64,000 bases of DNA from Microstegium vimineum (Eukaryota; Streptophyta; Magnoliopsida; Poales; Poaceae), in assembly GCA_022036555.1 (NCBI GenBank), contig CM039126.1:372001-436000 (forward strand). The letters are read 5' to 3'. Shown one piece after another: positions 1-11,170 of this stretch. Every line of letters begins with the position of its first letter. The first letter of the stretch is position 1. The notes beneath the pieces are model-generated. The model made no database searches and was not told where the DNA came from. It worked only from the letters and a program-made list of their open reading frames with translations. Made by a program: the position numbers and the translations under genes.

Positions 1-1286
1 AAGTTGAAGCTTCGGGTTCACGCTTGATGGCCTTGCTTGCTTGAGCTTTGCTTGAAGAAGCTTGCTTGCTGCCCTTAGGACATCTAGGGGCTGATTTCTT
101 TGAGCTCTTATTGGCTTTGAGAGCCACATCCTTGATCTTCATGCCCTCCATCCTTGCTTGCATCTCTCCAAGCTTCTTCCTCTCAAGTGCTTCTTCCCTT
201 TGCAAATCAAAGGTGATAATCCTTCCAAGCACTTCACTTGGTGTGAAGTACTCGAACCTCTTCTTGTCTCTAATTAATGTCACAACGGTCTCATTCCTTG
301 GAGAATAGGCTTCAAGCATGATCTTGACAACCTTGTGATCATTGACCTCTTCACCACCAAGTCCTCTAATCTTGCCCATAATGGTCATCAATCTATCAAA
401 CATCTCTTGTGGCCCTTCACCTTCATTGATCACGAACCGGTTAAGCTTGGCCATGAATAGATCAATCTTGGATTGTGTCACTTTGCTCACACCCTCATGT
501 GCAAGATGCAAAGTGTCCCATATTTCCTTGGCAACCTCCAAGCCCATCACTTTGTTGTACTCATCACCATCCAATGCACTTAGCAACACACTAGTTGCTT
601 ATGCATTAAGTTGTATGCAACGGAGCTTGGTGATAGTGGGGCTTGTAGGGTCAACCGAAGGATCACATCCCTTTGTGAACAATCTCCCACGCACCGGGGT
701 GCAGACCTACAAGATAAGCTTTCATCAAGTGTTTCCACTTGGCAAAGTTAGTCCCATCAAAATAAGGCAATTTGCTTGCGGGAACATGGAATAAAGGTTT
801 ATGTTCATGCTTAGAGATAGATGAATAATCAAAGGATATGGTGGAGTATTTCTTGCTGCCATCCTCCTTCTTCTTCTTCTCATCCTTATTCTCATTCTTG
901 GAGGCTTGATATTATACATCATCATCACCGTCGGAGCTACTAGAGTCAACCTCCACATTGGAGGCTAGCTCTTTGCTTCTCTTTAGCTCCTCCTCCTTTG
1001 CCTTTAGCTCCTTCTTGAGAGCTCTAACTTCTCTTCTATGGAGCTTCTCGGCAAGCTTCAAGCTTCTTGCTTTATTGAGAGTTTTTTCTTCTCTTTGTAA
1101 TCTTTTTCCTTTTTTTCTTAATCTTCTAGCTTCTTGCCTTCTTGCCTTCTCTTTCTCGGACATTGCAGCAGATGTCAAGTACTTTTCTGAGTCAGCACTG
1201 TCACTGTTGTCCGTGGAATGCACCTCCACAGCCTTGGGGTTAACCATCTTGGGTTTAACCTCTAGAACTTTACCCTCTTCGGTCAT
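1..1286 (-). pseudogene. Copia retrotransposon gag, broken and cut by window edge
   Basis: Read right to left, this encodes the gag (UBN2-type) nucleocapsid region of a Copia LTR retrotransposon. The N-terminal open part (1286-912, 124 aa) is a charged, Lys/Glu-rich coiled coil ending in a Ser/Asp run (SSSSDGDDDV). It is stopped by TAA at 912-914. Past the stop, the same strand still shows gag-like stretches such as EVAKEIWDTLHLAHEG near 490-540 and a basic tail around 60-200, but frame changes and stops are scattered. The family role is to coat element RNA in a virus-like particle; this copy cannot make a full product. Its 5' LTR and primer site lie directly upstream, and pol would lie beyond the left edge. 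Confidence 0.8.
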
Positions 1287-1323
1287 TACCTCACACAGTT
1301 AAGTGCTCTTTGAGGTAATCTTT

Positions 1324-1334
1324 CTCTGATACCA
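1324..1334 (-). promoter_or_regulatory. Primer-binding site for initiator Met-tRNA
   Basis: On the minus strand the bases read TGGTATCAGAG, the usual complement to the 3' end of plant initiator methionine tRNA used by Copia elements. It sits two bases from the LTR end, between LTR and gag, which fixes the element's orientation as minus. Confidence 0.85.
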
Positions 1335-1336
1335 CT

Positions 1337-2644
1337 TGTAAGGACCTGATTAGCCTAGAGGGGGGGAGGTGAATAGGCCTGTTTAAAGTCCACTTAACAA
1401 CTTGCTGTTAGACACAGGCCGGCACTGCCGGACTGTAGACCGGCACTGTCGGTGTGGCCGACACTGCTAGCCTAAGAGGAGCAGTGCTGGTCACCTGGAC
1501 AGAAAGATACACAATTCAAAATGTAAATCGATAATGGAAATTGTGCTTGAATAGAAACCTTCCTAGAGGTGTAAGGAACCTCTAGCACCACCTGAAAGTG
1601 GTAGCAACACACCCACCGAGTAGATCGGGTCCAAACCCTAGAAATCACCTTGCACACAATATATATGAAAGTAAAGTAACAAGCACCCGGTGACACAAGA
1701 TTTGACCTGTGGTTCAGCTCGCCACCAAGGCTTGCCTACGTCCACGTTATTGAGGTGCGCCACACAAGGCTCAAGCTCGCCACACAAGGCTTGCTCTTTC
1801 CTCGGTCTCAAGTCAAGAGAGTGAACTCTTGAGATGAGGGGTAATGTATTAGCAAGTTGGTGATGTTACAAACCTCCCTAGGCTGCCACACAAGTTAGCA
1901 AGCTCTAGGGCGACGCCTAGCCGGCTAGGAGCAAAGCTCCAAGAGTAATAAACTCAAACCGCCGGCCAACACGCAAACCAAATGCTTGTAGGAGTTGAAG
2001 ATCCGAGGGAGAAGTTTCTTCTCAAGCTTGGAGGCTCAATCTCTCAAAGAATGATTGGAAATCAATGGAGGAGAGTAGATGAGCACCAAGGGAGAATGGG
2101 GAGCAAGAAGGGAGCTTCTTTTTCTGTTCTTGCGAAGTTAGAATGTGTGAATGATAGAACTAGCCGTTGGGGGGAAGTGAGGAAGCATTAAATACCTCCT
2201 CACTGCCAACGGGCAAAACAAGTGGCGGCAGTGCCGGCCTGTAGCCCGGCACTGCCGGTCTGTCCGGTACTGCCAGCCCAAAAGGCCCGGCACTGCCGGC
2301 CTGGCAGAACCAGCAAGGTAAGATCTTCAATATAGTTGGCTGATTTGCCTTCTATGTATGTGGATGTGTGATGTATATGAATAGATATTGAATTTGATTC
2401 ACTTGTTGGCATATGCGTTGAATCCCTCTTAATAGTACGGCATACCTAACTCAAATTTAAAGTATAAAAGAATTTAAACTCTTTTGAGCTTGTTGCCATG
2501 CATTTTTGTAATTGGAGAGGTCCGCCAACCTGTTCATCAACCTCCTTAGATTTAACCTGCTTGTCATACTCACAAAGTCTCATTAGTCTTCTAAATATGT
2601 TGTCATGTCACCAAAACCCACTTTAGGGCTTGATTGCACTTTCA
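1337..2644 (-). mobile_element. 5' LTR of the Copia element (1308 bp)
   Basis: On the minus strand it starts TGAAAGTGCAATC and ends GGTCCTTACA, so it has TG...CA borders, and the primer site follows after two bases. The AGAGGGGGGG run near 1358-1366 and the CCCACTTTAGGGC block near 2618 resemble SIRE/Maximus-type grass LTRs. The partner 3' LTR lies outside the window, so target duplication and age cannot be judged. Two GC-rich blocks (1410-1475 and 2222-2312) carry repeated GGCACTGCCGG-type motifs. The 70-aa and 69-aa open frames inside the LTR look like chance. Confidence 0.8.
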
Positions 2645-3059
2645 CTTTCAAGCAATCTTTAAATTTCCTGTACCCTGGTTTGTTTATTGACCTCAACGAG
2701 TCAAATACGACCGCTCTGCCATCTTGAGCATAGATGAGATATGCAACCTAATGGCTCTTGAGGTCGTTGCTACACGATTCAAACAGACTATTGGTTAGGA
2801 TGATTACAAAGCTTGATCCTACCCACTTCGGATCTCTACGGACATGTTTTCATACTTACCCAAAGTGATATGGAGCCATGATACACTGTGGCCACGATTC
2901 AAACAGACTATTTCGTCGACAGGGGCCAATGCCCCCACTTGCGCCGGGCCTCTGCAGTACGTAATTAAGAATTTACGCCTATGGCTACACCAATTATATA
3001 TATTAAAAAACAACAGTCTTGGCAAGACTCTAGAAACTAAGGACGACATCAGCTAACCT
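2645..3059. other. Intergenic, no gene recognised
   Basis: A 19-bp direct repeat (ACGATTCAAACAGACTATT) occurs near 2773 and again near 2894. I see no convincing coding frame. The region may be old retroelement sequence, but nothing identifies a family. Confidence 0.4.
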
Positions 3060-3215
3060 GGCCGCAAACTGGCCGATGAGGAAAGCAGGGTTGCTGCCAA
3101 GTTGTCCATCCAAGAGGAAAAGGCGGCGGCCAAGTTGGCATCGCCACAACGCAAACAGACGCCTTTTGACATTGACGGTCCCCACCATAAGCCCCTCAGA
3201 CGTACTGCCCGATGA
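3060..3215 (+). pseudogene. Short coding fragment, unidentified
   Basis: A 51-codon stretch in one frame reads like real protein: Ala/Lys-rich helix (RVAAKLSIQEEKAAAKLA) followed by PFDIDGPHHKPLRRTAR and a TGA. A stop lies just upstream in frame and an AG precedes it, so it could be a last-exon remnant or transposon-captured piece. I do not recognise the family. The GC content is much higher than in the surrounding AT-rich DNA. Confidence 0.3.
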
Positions 3216-3974
3216 CGGTGCGGCCGCGAACGTCGGGGCATAGTTCTTTGAACTTATTTGATACTATCATTTAAATGAATTTCTACGTACTTATTGAAAA
3301 TAATTCTAAATTTAACTATCATACTTACTATAGGATTCAAAAAATTCAAAAAAAAATATTTATACTCATATATTTCACTCTATCCCATATACTAGAGTGG
3401 TTAAGAAAAAACATGTGCTTACTAGGAATAATTCATTCTTCTATTTCTAAATTACCATAAAATATTGTGATAATTCTAAAATTTGTTAGAAAAAACTATA
3501 TTTTTGCATAGTAACATGTTTTTGGTCAAAAGAATAGATGTGTAGGATTAGACCTGGTCTGATTCTAATGATGACAAGTCGGAGTGCGGGATCATACTTG
3601 GTCAAAATCATGGGCGAATCCATCGTCGATGGGGTAGGGGCTCAAGCCCCCCTACTCTTACCGTAAGTCCGTAACCATGGGGCATATTTGATTCGATTAG
3701 AGAATGAAAGGAACGAAAGGAATCATCAGAGCAGAAATATTCCCCAAGATGTGTCGAATACAAGGCCTTTGACATAACAAAGCCATTCCCCACCATTAAA
3801 CAATATAAATAGTTTGTGTTAGTTGTCGACCATTTAAGTCCAAATAAGTATTCCACCCTCACGAAGATAATATTCTAGACCAAAATATATCATGAAATAT
3901 TTCATAGAATATGAAGAGAAAATAAAAAAACATAAAATATTGAGCAAATATAAGGATAAACATACAAATAAATA
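3216..3974. other. AT-rich intergenic DNA
   Basis: Low-complexity AT-rich sequence with no supported gene, terminal repeat or RNA signal. Confidence 0.5.
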
Positions 3975-4222
3975 AAATAGAAGTTATTCTTACTTCCCGA
4001 GAAATCAACTTTTAAAACTTTGACCAATTATATATAAAAGATTATTGATATTTATAATACATAATTAGTATCATTAGATAGATCATTGAGTATAATTTCA
4101 TAATAAATTTATTTGGATATATAAATATTGTACGTATTTTCTACAAACCTGGTCAAAGTTGAAAAAAATTGACCTGCACATATCCCATTCCCATAGCGCC
4201 ATCTATTCTAGGACCGAGGGAG
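3975..4222. mobile_element. Degenerate Stowaway-like MITE
   Basis: The right end reads GGACCGAGGGAG followed by TA, the typical end of this MITE class. The body (TTTCTACAAACCTGGTCAAAGTTG) matches, in reverse, the outer MITE at 22702-23204. The left end is eroded and its position approximate. Confidence 0.55.
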
Positions 4223-4726
4223 TAACAAAGAAAAATAAAAGAGTACTATCTTCGTCCTAAAAAATACAATTTTAGAACATTTTCATGTTTAATATACCAA
4301 GTTTGATCGATTATAGATTAAAAAATATAAATATTTTATATCAAATAAACATCTAGATAATTACAAAATGAATATTCATAATAAATTAACTTGAAGCCAT
4401 AAATGTGAATACTATCTATTAAAAATCTGAACTTTAACTAGCACGTATATGTTGCATTCTTTTTTAAAACAGAGGTAGTACATCATATAGATGCAAAGAC
4501 TATATGAGTGAATACTACTTGAATAGACCTAAAAAACGGGAATACCACGTAACATCTCACGATGCAAATAATATATAAGTACTCGAAGATAAGAGTATAA
4601 CACTATTTTTTTATAGTACATGAATATTACAAAAGATAAGAGTATATTATAGATCATACGTATATTAATGAGCATCACATATATTTTATGCAAGGTGGAA
4701 AATTTTAAAATAAATAATTAAAAAAC
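4223..4726. other. AT-rich intergenic DNA with a decayed MITE-like stretch
   Basis: Around 4253-4480 there is a CGTCCTAAAAAATAC start and a CAGAGGTAGTA end that look like a worn CTCCCTCCGTCC element. No coding sequence is seen. Confidence 0.35.
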
Positions 4727-4728
4727 TA

Positions 4729-4964
4729 CTCCCTCTATTCCGATCCAAATTATAGTCCGTTTGACTTTTTTAATCCTAAGGACCACTCGTCTTATTCAAA
4801 ATTTTTTTTGCAAAATACTAACTTTGTTGTGGCTTGCTTATTTAATAAATGATCTACAAGAATAACTTAAATTTGACTATGTTTGCACAATTTTTTTTAA
4901 ATAAGACGAGTGGTTAAATTTAGGATAAAAAAATTAAACAAATTATAATTTGAAATGGAGGGAG
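4729..4964. mobile_element. Stowaway-type MITE (236 bp)
   Basis: Inverted ends CTCCCTCTATTCC and GGAATGGAGGGAG-like, flanked on both sides by TA (4727-4728 and 4965-4966), the Tc1/mariner target duplication. The inner TTATAGTCCGTTTGACTTTTTT is shared with related copies near 54179 and 38428. Confidence 0.8.
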
Positions 4965-4966
4965 TA

Positions 4967-5363
4967 CTTTACTAAACTAAATTCATTAATCAATTTGTTT
5001 TTTGGATGGAAGACCGAGGCAATGGGTTTATGCTACGATGAATTATGGACGTTCGATGAAATAGTTAAGCCATGTAATAACCTGTTGGGCAGAATTTAAA
5101 AAAATGAAAAGGAACCATAAATATATATCCTGATGTTCATTTGTTTATATGTTATTAGTAACTCAAAGTTCAACTGCTAGCGTTATCTAAAAACGAAAAG
5201 GTTATGCTTCAATATAGTTTGCTCAAATTCCAACCACTGAGTGTCCACCATCGTCCATACAACAAATTCAGCGCAAATCCTCGGTGAACTGTGGGCCGTG
5301 CTCCCATGGGCCGAAATAGCGGCTGCGCTTGACGCTTGAGTCTGGTCTGACAGGTGGGACGGG
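4967..5363 (+). other. Upstream region of the PRMT7-like gene
   Basis: This stretch changes from AT-rich to GC-rich over the last 150 bases before the gene, as in many grass genes. No clear TATA box was found, so the promoter is probably of the TATA-less type. Exact transcription start unknown. Confidence 0.4.
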
Positions 5364-5447
5364 ATGATTCCCGGCTGCCTCCTCCCCTGCATCGCGCTAC
5401 GCCCACCGCCGGCCGCTCTCCGCCTCCTCCTCCCCCGCCGCCGCAGA

Positions 5448-8400
5448 ATGGCCTCCTATGGGCCCACCCGTGCTTTCCAGCTCCGCCTCAACCCGCTCAC
5501 CGGCGACTCCGAGTGGCTCGTCGTCGACGAGGCGGAAGCGGAGGCGCCTGCGCCGACCAACCACAAGCAGCTCCTCGCCACCACCTCCTACCTCGACATG
5601 CTCAACGACGCCTCCCGCAACCGCGCGTACCGCCTCGCCATCGACGCCACGGTCACGGACCCCACCTCCCGCGTCCTCGACATCGGGTGAGCCGTAGAGC
5701 CTCCGTTCTCTTTCAGTTTCTTTCAACCGCCGCCACCAAATGTTGGATTGGTTTTGGCTGCCAGGGATGCTAATGCTCAGGTATGGTATGGAATCCAGAG
5801 CTGGGACGGGGTTACTGTCCATGATGGCTGCGCGAGCTTTGGCAGCTGCTGGAGGTGAAGGTAGGGGAAGCGTGTCAGCATGTGAGTCCTACCTTCCAAT
5901 GGGCAAACTAACACGGAGGGTACTCAGAGCCAATGGGATGGAAAATAAAGTCAAAGTATTTCACAAGCGTTCAGATGAGCTCAGAGTTGGAGTCGAGCTT
6001 GATTCTCGAGCTGATATACTGGTAACCTCTGTATCTTGGCTCCACTATGATAGTACTCTGTTGTACCTTAGAGCCCCCTGCTCTTATGGCAAAACTCAAT
6101 TTGCCTCAGTTGAGCCATCCTATTGTTCTGCAAAGTATGTGCAATGTTACGCTTCTTCAATTGTCCACGTATACATGCTAAATATTTGAATTATCAGGCC
6201 CTCTGTTACCCCCTAGTAATAGATGTTAATTCTCATTAAGTGGTGACATTGTCGGCAAACATTTTGTAATCGTTCATGCAGTTACTGATACCAAGTCATT
6301 TGACACCTGTGCAGGTAAGTGAAATTCTTGATTCTGAGCTGTTGGGCGAGGGTCTCATACCTACTCTACAGCATGCGCATGACATGTTATTGGTGAAAAA
6401 TCCAAAGACAGTTCCATATCGAGCAACTACCTATGGAGTGGTTAGTACTTCCTGCTGCATTTTTTTTTTAGAATACCATATAAGTGCTTCCCGATAATAC
6501 CTAGTGTTAAACCAACCTCAACCTTTTGGTGTACTAGTTAGTTGAGAGCACGTCCTTGTGGAAGATGCATGATCTGCACAGCAATGAAGCAAATGCTGAA
6601 GATGGTGTGTGGCTTACTCCCAGTGGAACACAAAATGTTCTTTCTGTGAAGTCACAGCAACATGCGATGCAGTGTGATGCTCTGGCAGATGAAATACGAT
6701 TGGTATGGAGTTTTTCTTCGCATGCTGTTTTATATAATGTTGTTCCCAAGTCCTAATTTCTTTGCTTTAGCTGTCAGAACCCTTCAAAGTTTTTGAATTT
6801 GACTTTTCAAAACGGCCAGATAGTCATCGTGAAACAAAGGTAGAGATAAAAGCAACTGCTGATGGGCATGCTCATGCTATTGTTTCGTGGTAAGCACAAG
6901 TTCTTGTTGTCTCTCTGCTCTCCTAAAATTTCTCTGAATTTGCTTGTGTTTGATTGCAGGTGGGTGCTTCAACTGGATTCTGCTGGATCAGTCTTTTACT
7001 CAACTGCTCCTAGATGGGTGAGACAATCCAGTGGTGTGGATTTACCACAATATGCCAATGGTTCGAAAAACTATTGTGATTCACACCTTGTGCACTATTT
7101 CGTCTCCATTCATTTAAGGAATTCCCCTGGATTAGTTCTTATACCATGCATGCAGAACTAGTAGTCTATTGTTACTTATTATAAGCTTATTTGCACTATT
7201 AGTTCCTTATTTCCTTTGCTAGGTACGAAGGATTGGTGTGATCATTGGAAGCAGTGTGTTTGGTTTATACAAGGGACAGGGGCTCCTGCAAAGAAAGACC
7301 AAGCTCTTTCTTTGAGCGCTAGCCATAACCAAACTAGCATCTCCTATCAGTTGAATATGAATGATGAAGGAAGTAGAAGCCCCAAAAGTAACCATCTAAC
7401 ATTGTTGCCAGAAAAGGTAGCACTTTATGGTGATAAAGGTTGGAGATCAGCGTTGATAAGTGTAATCAGGAATTTTGTAAGTAATCCCACGATTTACTTG
7501 GTATAATATGTTCTTATCCAGCTAGTATTCCATGAGCTTGTGCATCCTCACTGTAACTTCTGAAGAATTATAATAAGTATCCCAATATTCAAAAGCCTGT
7601 GCAACCTTTCAATCTGTGATGCAGTTTCCTCATTATTAAGAATACAGAACCATATTTGGTCAATTCTGTGATCTGACACTATCTGTAGCTGTTCTATCCT
7701 GTGCATCTCCCCGCTTTAACTTTTTCGTGTTTAACTTTTCTCTGCCCAGATGAGTGAAAGATCATCTCCGACCTGCATTGTGGCTGATGACAGCGTGTTC
7801 CTAGCTCTCATAGTTTCTTCTCTGTCACCGTCTTCAAAAGTTTTTACAATGTTTCCAAGTCTTAGAGACAGGGGCCTCAACTATCTTAAAGCTGTTGCAG
7901 ATGCAAATAATTTATCCATGGACCGGATTAAAGTGATTGGTAAAAAGGCATCATCCCTTACTATGAATGACTTAAATCATGAAAAGGTAAAGACTGTTGA
8001 ATTCCGATATTTGTCATCCTCATTTAATTCCAAAATCCATACTATAGTGTTAATGAATCATGAATGATCCTGGATCCTTTATCACTCTAGGTTAATCTGA
8101 TAGTGGGGGAGCCTTTTTATCATGGAAGTGAAGGGATGCTGCCATGGCAAAATCTGCGTTTCTGGTTCGTATAAGATACTTTAACTCATATTAATCATTA
8201 CCCATCGAATCAAGCTTTGCGCCATAACTAATGGCTACCACTTTTTATTTTCCCTATTTTCCTTTCAGTTATTTGCTATAGGGGTCACCCGTTGTAACAC
8301 TCTAGTCCAAGTTTGTTATGATCGGCGTCCAGTACTCTAGGCGACGGCCCATTAGCGGCTAGGTGGCGCCATCTGTTAGGGGCTAATAGCCCACGATTAG

Positions 8401-10433
8401 CTCTTTTATGTATTTCCTCAGATAGAATATTTACTCCTTAAAAATAGGATCTCATAGATGGAACATGGAAGTCTAGGAGGATAAATACTTTGTAAACATT
8501 GATTGGAGGAAAATTAAGCAAGGCAAACATTATTTGCCTGGCCTCAAGGGCCTTCACGTGAATCACCGCTTCCTTGCCTTCTCTCTCACGCCTAGGGCAG
8601 CAGCAGCAGCGCCGCAGTCACCACGCAGCCACGGTTCCTCGCCATCGCCAAGAGATCAAACCTCGTCCTCCCCTCTTCCATCCGTACAACCTCCGCACCA
8701 ACTCCAGTAGGACCTCGGGTTCTATCAAAGTTGATCCATGTTTGGCTGGAAGTAGTGGTCTGAGTCCCGCATGGTTAGTTATAGTTGCATATACAAACCA
8801 TGGAGACCCATCCATACCAGCTGGGTTAACTGGTTTAGAAGAAGCCAGAGCAAAAGTTCAAGACTCTGTATGGGCCGGATATGAAGTCAGGGTCCTAGTT
8901 TGCAGGTTTCACTTGTCCACTGATGAAATTTCTTAACAATTCATTTTACTAATATAGAATTTCCCCTTCAAGTCAAAGGGAAACCTGAAGCTTATTTATC
9001 TTATATGAAACTCCTTTTGTGTTTTTCATTGATTTTTTATTGTTAATATGTTGTTCTGACACTAGGAATGAAAGGACTCTGCTTGATCCATTGCTATGTA
9101 AGGATGCATTCATCATGCCTTGTAAGGGAATATTAAGATTCTGTGCCATGTCACTTCCGGTCAGCCTATCGTATATCTACCTTTCCGTTTCTATTGGCTC
9201 TATTATCTTCGCTTGGGCATAAATGTCTTCTTTCTGTCCTGAGAATTATGATATTGCAGGACTTGTGGAGAAGCCGTCGTGGCCTTAAAGATGTTGAGGG
9301 TTTTGACCACTCAGTTGTTAATGATACTTTAGGAGCCTGCGGTGACCTGCCTGGTGAGCAGCAAGGCCCTTGCCTACCATATTATGTGTGGCAAAGCGGT
9401 TATACCAAGGTAAAATCACTGCCACATTTTAAACACGTGACAAATATTTATTTTACTAAAAAGCAACTAATAATCTGACATTCTTTTTTACAGAAATTAA
9501 GTGAAGTGTACTCTCTCATGGACTTCAACTTTTCTGAGCTTATTCACTCTTGTTTTGGTGAAACAAAGGTATCATTTTAATTTCTCTGGACAAAGTATAT
9601 TACGCTTGACATTTCTGGATGTCCTAGTCACTTCAAATATGCAAGATATTGAGTACTAGCCTTGGTGATTCTTACTGAATTGATAAATATTGTGAAATTC
9701 AGTTGTTCAGACCCTAATGCTGACAGTCTGCTCGACGTCTTTTTGGTGCAATTTCTGCTGTAATTTGTGTATATGAAAGGTTGCAGTGTTGCCAGTGAAA
9801 CCAGAACTGCTATATATTCAGCAAATCATAATGAAACCAAACCTCAAAGCAGTATGATTAGTAGAATAGTGGCCATGCACAAATTTGATACAGGAATGAT
9901 ATTCTTCACATGTTCAGCAAGCATGGAAGCTATTATGTCTTTTCCCCTTATATTACTAGATAACTATACTCTTGGTGCAGCTTTGCTCTCTCAGCTGAAA
10001 TGTGCGTGTAGTTTTCTTGCTGCCCCCCCCCCCCCCCCCCCCCCTCTCTCCTAACCCCTTTATGCATGCCATCTTGCAGATTGAGTTTGTCCACGATGGA
10101 ACATGCCACGGTTTCGCTATTTGGATCGACTGGGTACTTGACAAGGAAAATTCCATTGTGATAAGCAACGGACCAGGTAAAGATGATGCACATCCATGTG
10201 GTGTCGTTTAAAATGAATATACTATATAGCCACCTGATATTTGCAACGGAATCTGATGGCCACCTGCTATTGACGTGTGGATGTTGAGCTCAGAGAACAT
10301 ATACTGGAAGCAAGGGGTGCAGCTGCTTAGCACACCTGTACAAGTGAATCCAACGAATTCGATGATACAAGTGGAGGCGCATTTTGATGCTGACATGGGG
10401 GAGCTCGCGTTTAAATTCACCACGCTCTCATGA
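5448..10433 (+). CDS. PRMT7: Protein arginine N-methyltransferase 7-like (14 exons)
   Basis: Predicted to transfer methyl groups from S-adenosylmethionine to arginines of histones and RNA-binding proteins. Exons: 5448-5686, 5799-6021, 6315-6440, 6538-6702, 6771-6889, 6960-7060, 7223-7476, 7750-7986, 8091-8164, 9066-9159, 9260-9409, 9494-9568, 10080-10176, 10294-10433. All junctions are GT-AG and phases agree, giving 697 aa, close to plant PRMT7 length. Motif I LDIGAGTGLL lies at residues 77-86, the double-E loop SEILDSELLGEG at 156-167 and a WCDHWKQCVWF block near 329-339. The duplicated, weaker second methyltransferase half follows, as in PRMT7. Start chosen at MASYGPTRAF because family similarity begins there; an in-frame ATG at 5364 would add 28 residues. 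Intron 9 carries an insertion. No broken frame seen. Confidence 0.92.
8280..8935. mobile_element. Possible retroelement fragment inside PRMT7 intron 9
   Basis: Intron 9 (8165-9065) is by far the largest of the gene. Its middle has a different texture: CTAGGCG-type motifs at 8335-8370, TGTTAGGGGC at about 8378, a GC-rich stretch from 8545, and GGTTCTATCA near 8718 that resembles an LTR end plus primer-site junction. A 120-codon frame at 8574-8936 has no recognised domain. No matching second terminus or target duplication was found, so the class is uncertain. Confidence 0.35.
10023..10044. repeat. Homopolymer of 22 C in PRMT7 intron 12
   Basis: An uninterrupted 22-C run ends about 35 bases upstream of the exon 13 acceptor, in the place of the polypyrimidine tract. 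Length is likely variable and error-prone. Confidence 0.95.
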
Positions 10434-10779
10434 TGTGATCATGTGTGTAATGTGTGAGCAACCAAGGTCATACATGTGTTTCCTTAGCATGTTCTTAAAG
10501 TGCATTTATTGTTGCGTTTTGTTCGCCGGAGCTCCTGAGGTGAGTCAAGTTCATGGTTATGCAGACATTGGTAATGTCTACTATTATAGAAAGGAATAAT
10601 GATGTGCCTTCATTATCAGCTCCTCCATATCTAGGTGGTTCGTCGTACGTGTATGTTATATACTCGTGCCAGCACCAACTACTGCCTCTGCAATGCCTTC
10701 GAGACAAATGATCATTGTCCATAATCCATCAACAAACTTGGCCTTGTACAATAAGACTGTCCGTTCGTTCCTTATGCGG
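10434..10779 (+). other. 3' UTR and downstream flank of the PRMT7-like gene
   Basis: Follows the TGA at 10431-10433. GGAATAATGATG near 10592 could serve as a weak polyadenylation region; no perfect AATAAA is close. Confidence 0.35.
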
Positions 10780-10881
10780 GAATATTAGTGGATGGTAGTT
10801 TTGGAACAAAGAAATGTAAAACAAAGGAAGGAATATCAATGGATGGCTGTTTTGGAGCAAAGAAATGTAAAACAAAGGAAT
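10780..10881. repeat. Two-copy 51-bp tandem repeat
   Basis: Units starting at 10780 and 10831 share GGATGG, GTTTTGGA(A/G)CAAAG and AAATGTAAAACAAAGGAA blocks with only a few differences. A third partial echo (GGAGCAAAGAAATAAAAAAT) lies near 10949. Confidence 0.8.
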
Positions 10882-11006
10882 GAAATCACTAGAGGAATGC
10901 AGAGTGGAATGAAATCACTGCATGGAGGATGTCAGGGCAAAACTATTTGGAGCAAAGAAATAAAAAATAAAAAAACAATAATAAAGTAGACTAAAAAAAA
11001 GTCTAC

Positions 11007-11170
11007 TCCCTTCGTTCTTCTAAATTATAAGTTATTTCAAAAATCTTGGAGTCAATATTTCAAGTATACCTTTTTATTAATCTTGGTAAACATAATTCTA
11101 AGTTGAGTTCACCATGATTTGACTTTTTTGTGAAACACTTATATATACTCATACTGCATGTGCTTTTGTT
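11007..11170. mobile_element. MITE fragment
   Basis: Starts TACTCCCTTCGTTC then AAATTATAAGTTATTTCAAAAATCTTGGAGTCAA, matching the family at 38778-39037. The right end is missing. Confidence 0.5.

Noticed and set aside
1324..1334. tRNA-gene fragment
   Set aside because: Only the 11-base primer-site complement is present, with no cloverleaf around it.
5397..5822. 141-codon minus-strand frame over PRMT7 exon 1
   Set aside because: It is the shadow of a GC-rich coding exon; the plus strand shows family motifs and splice sites.
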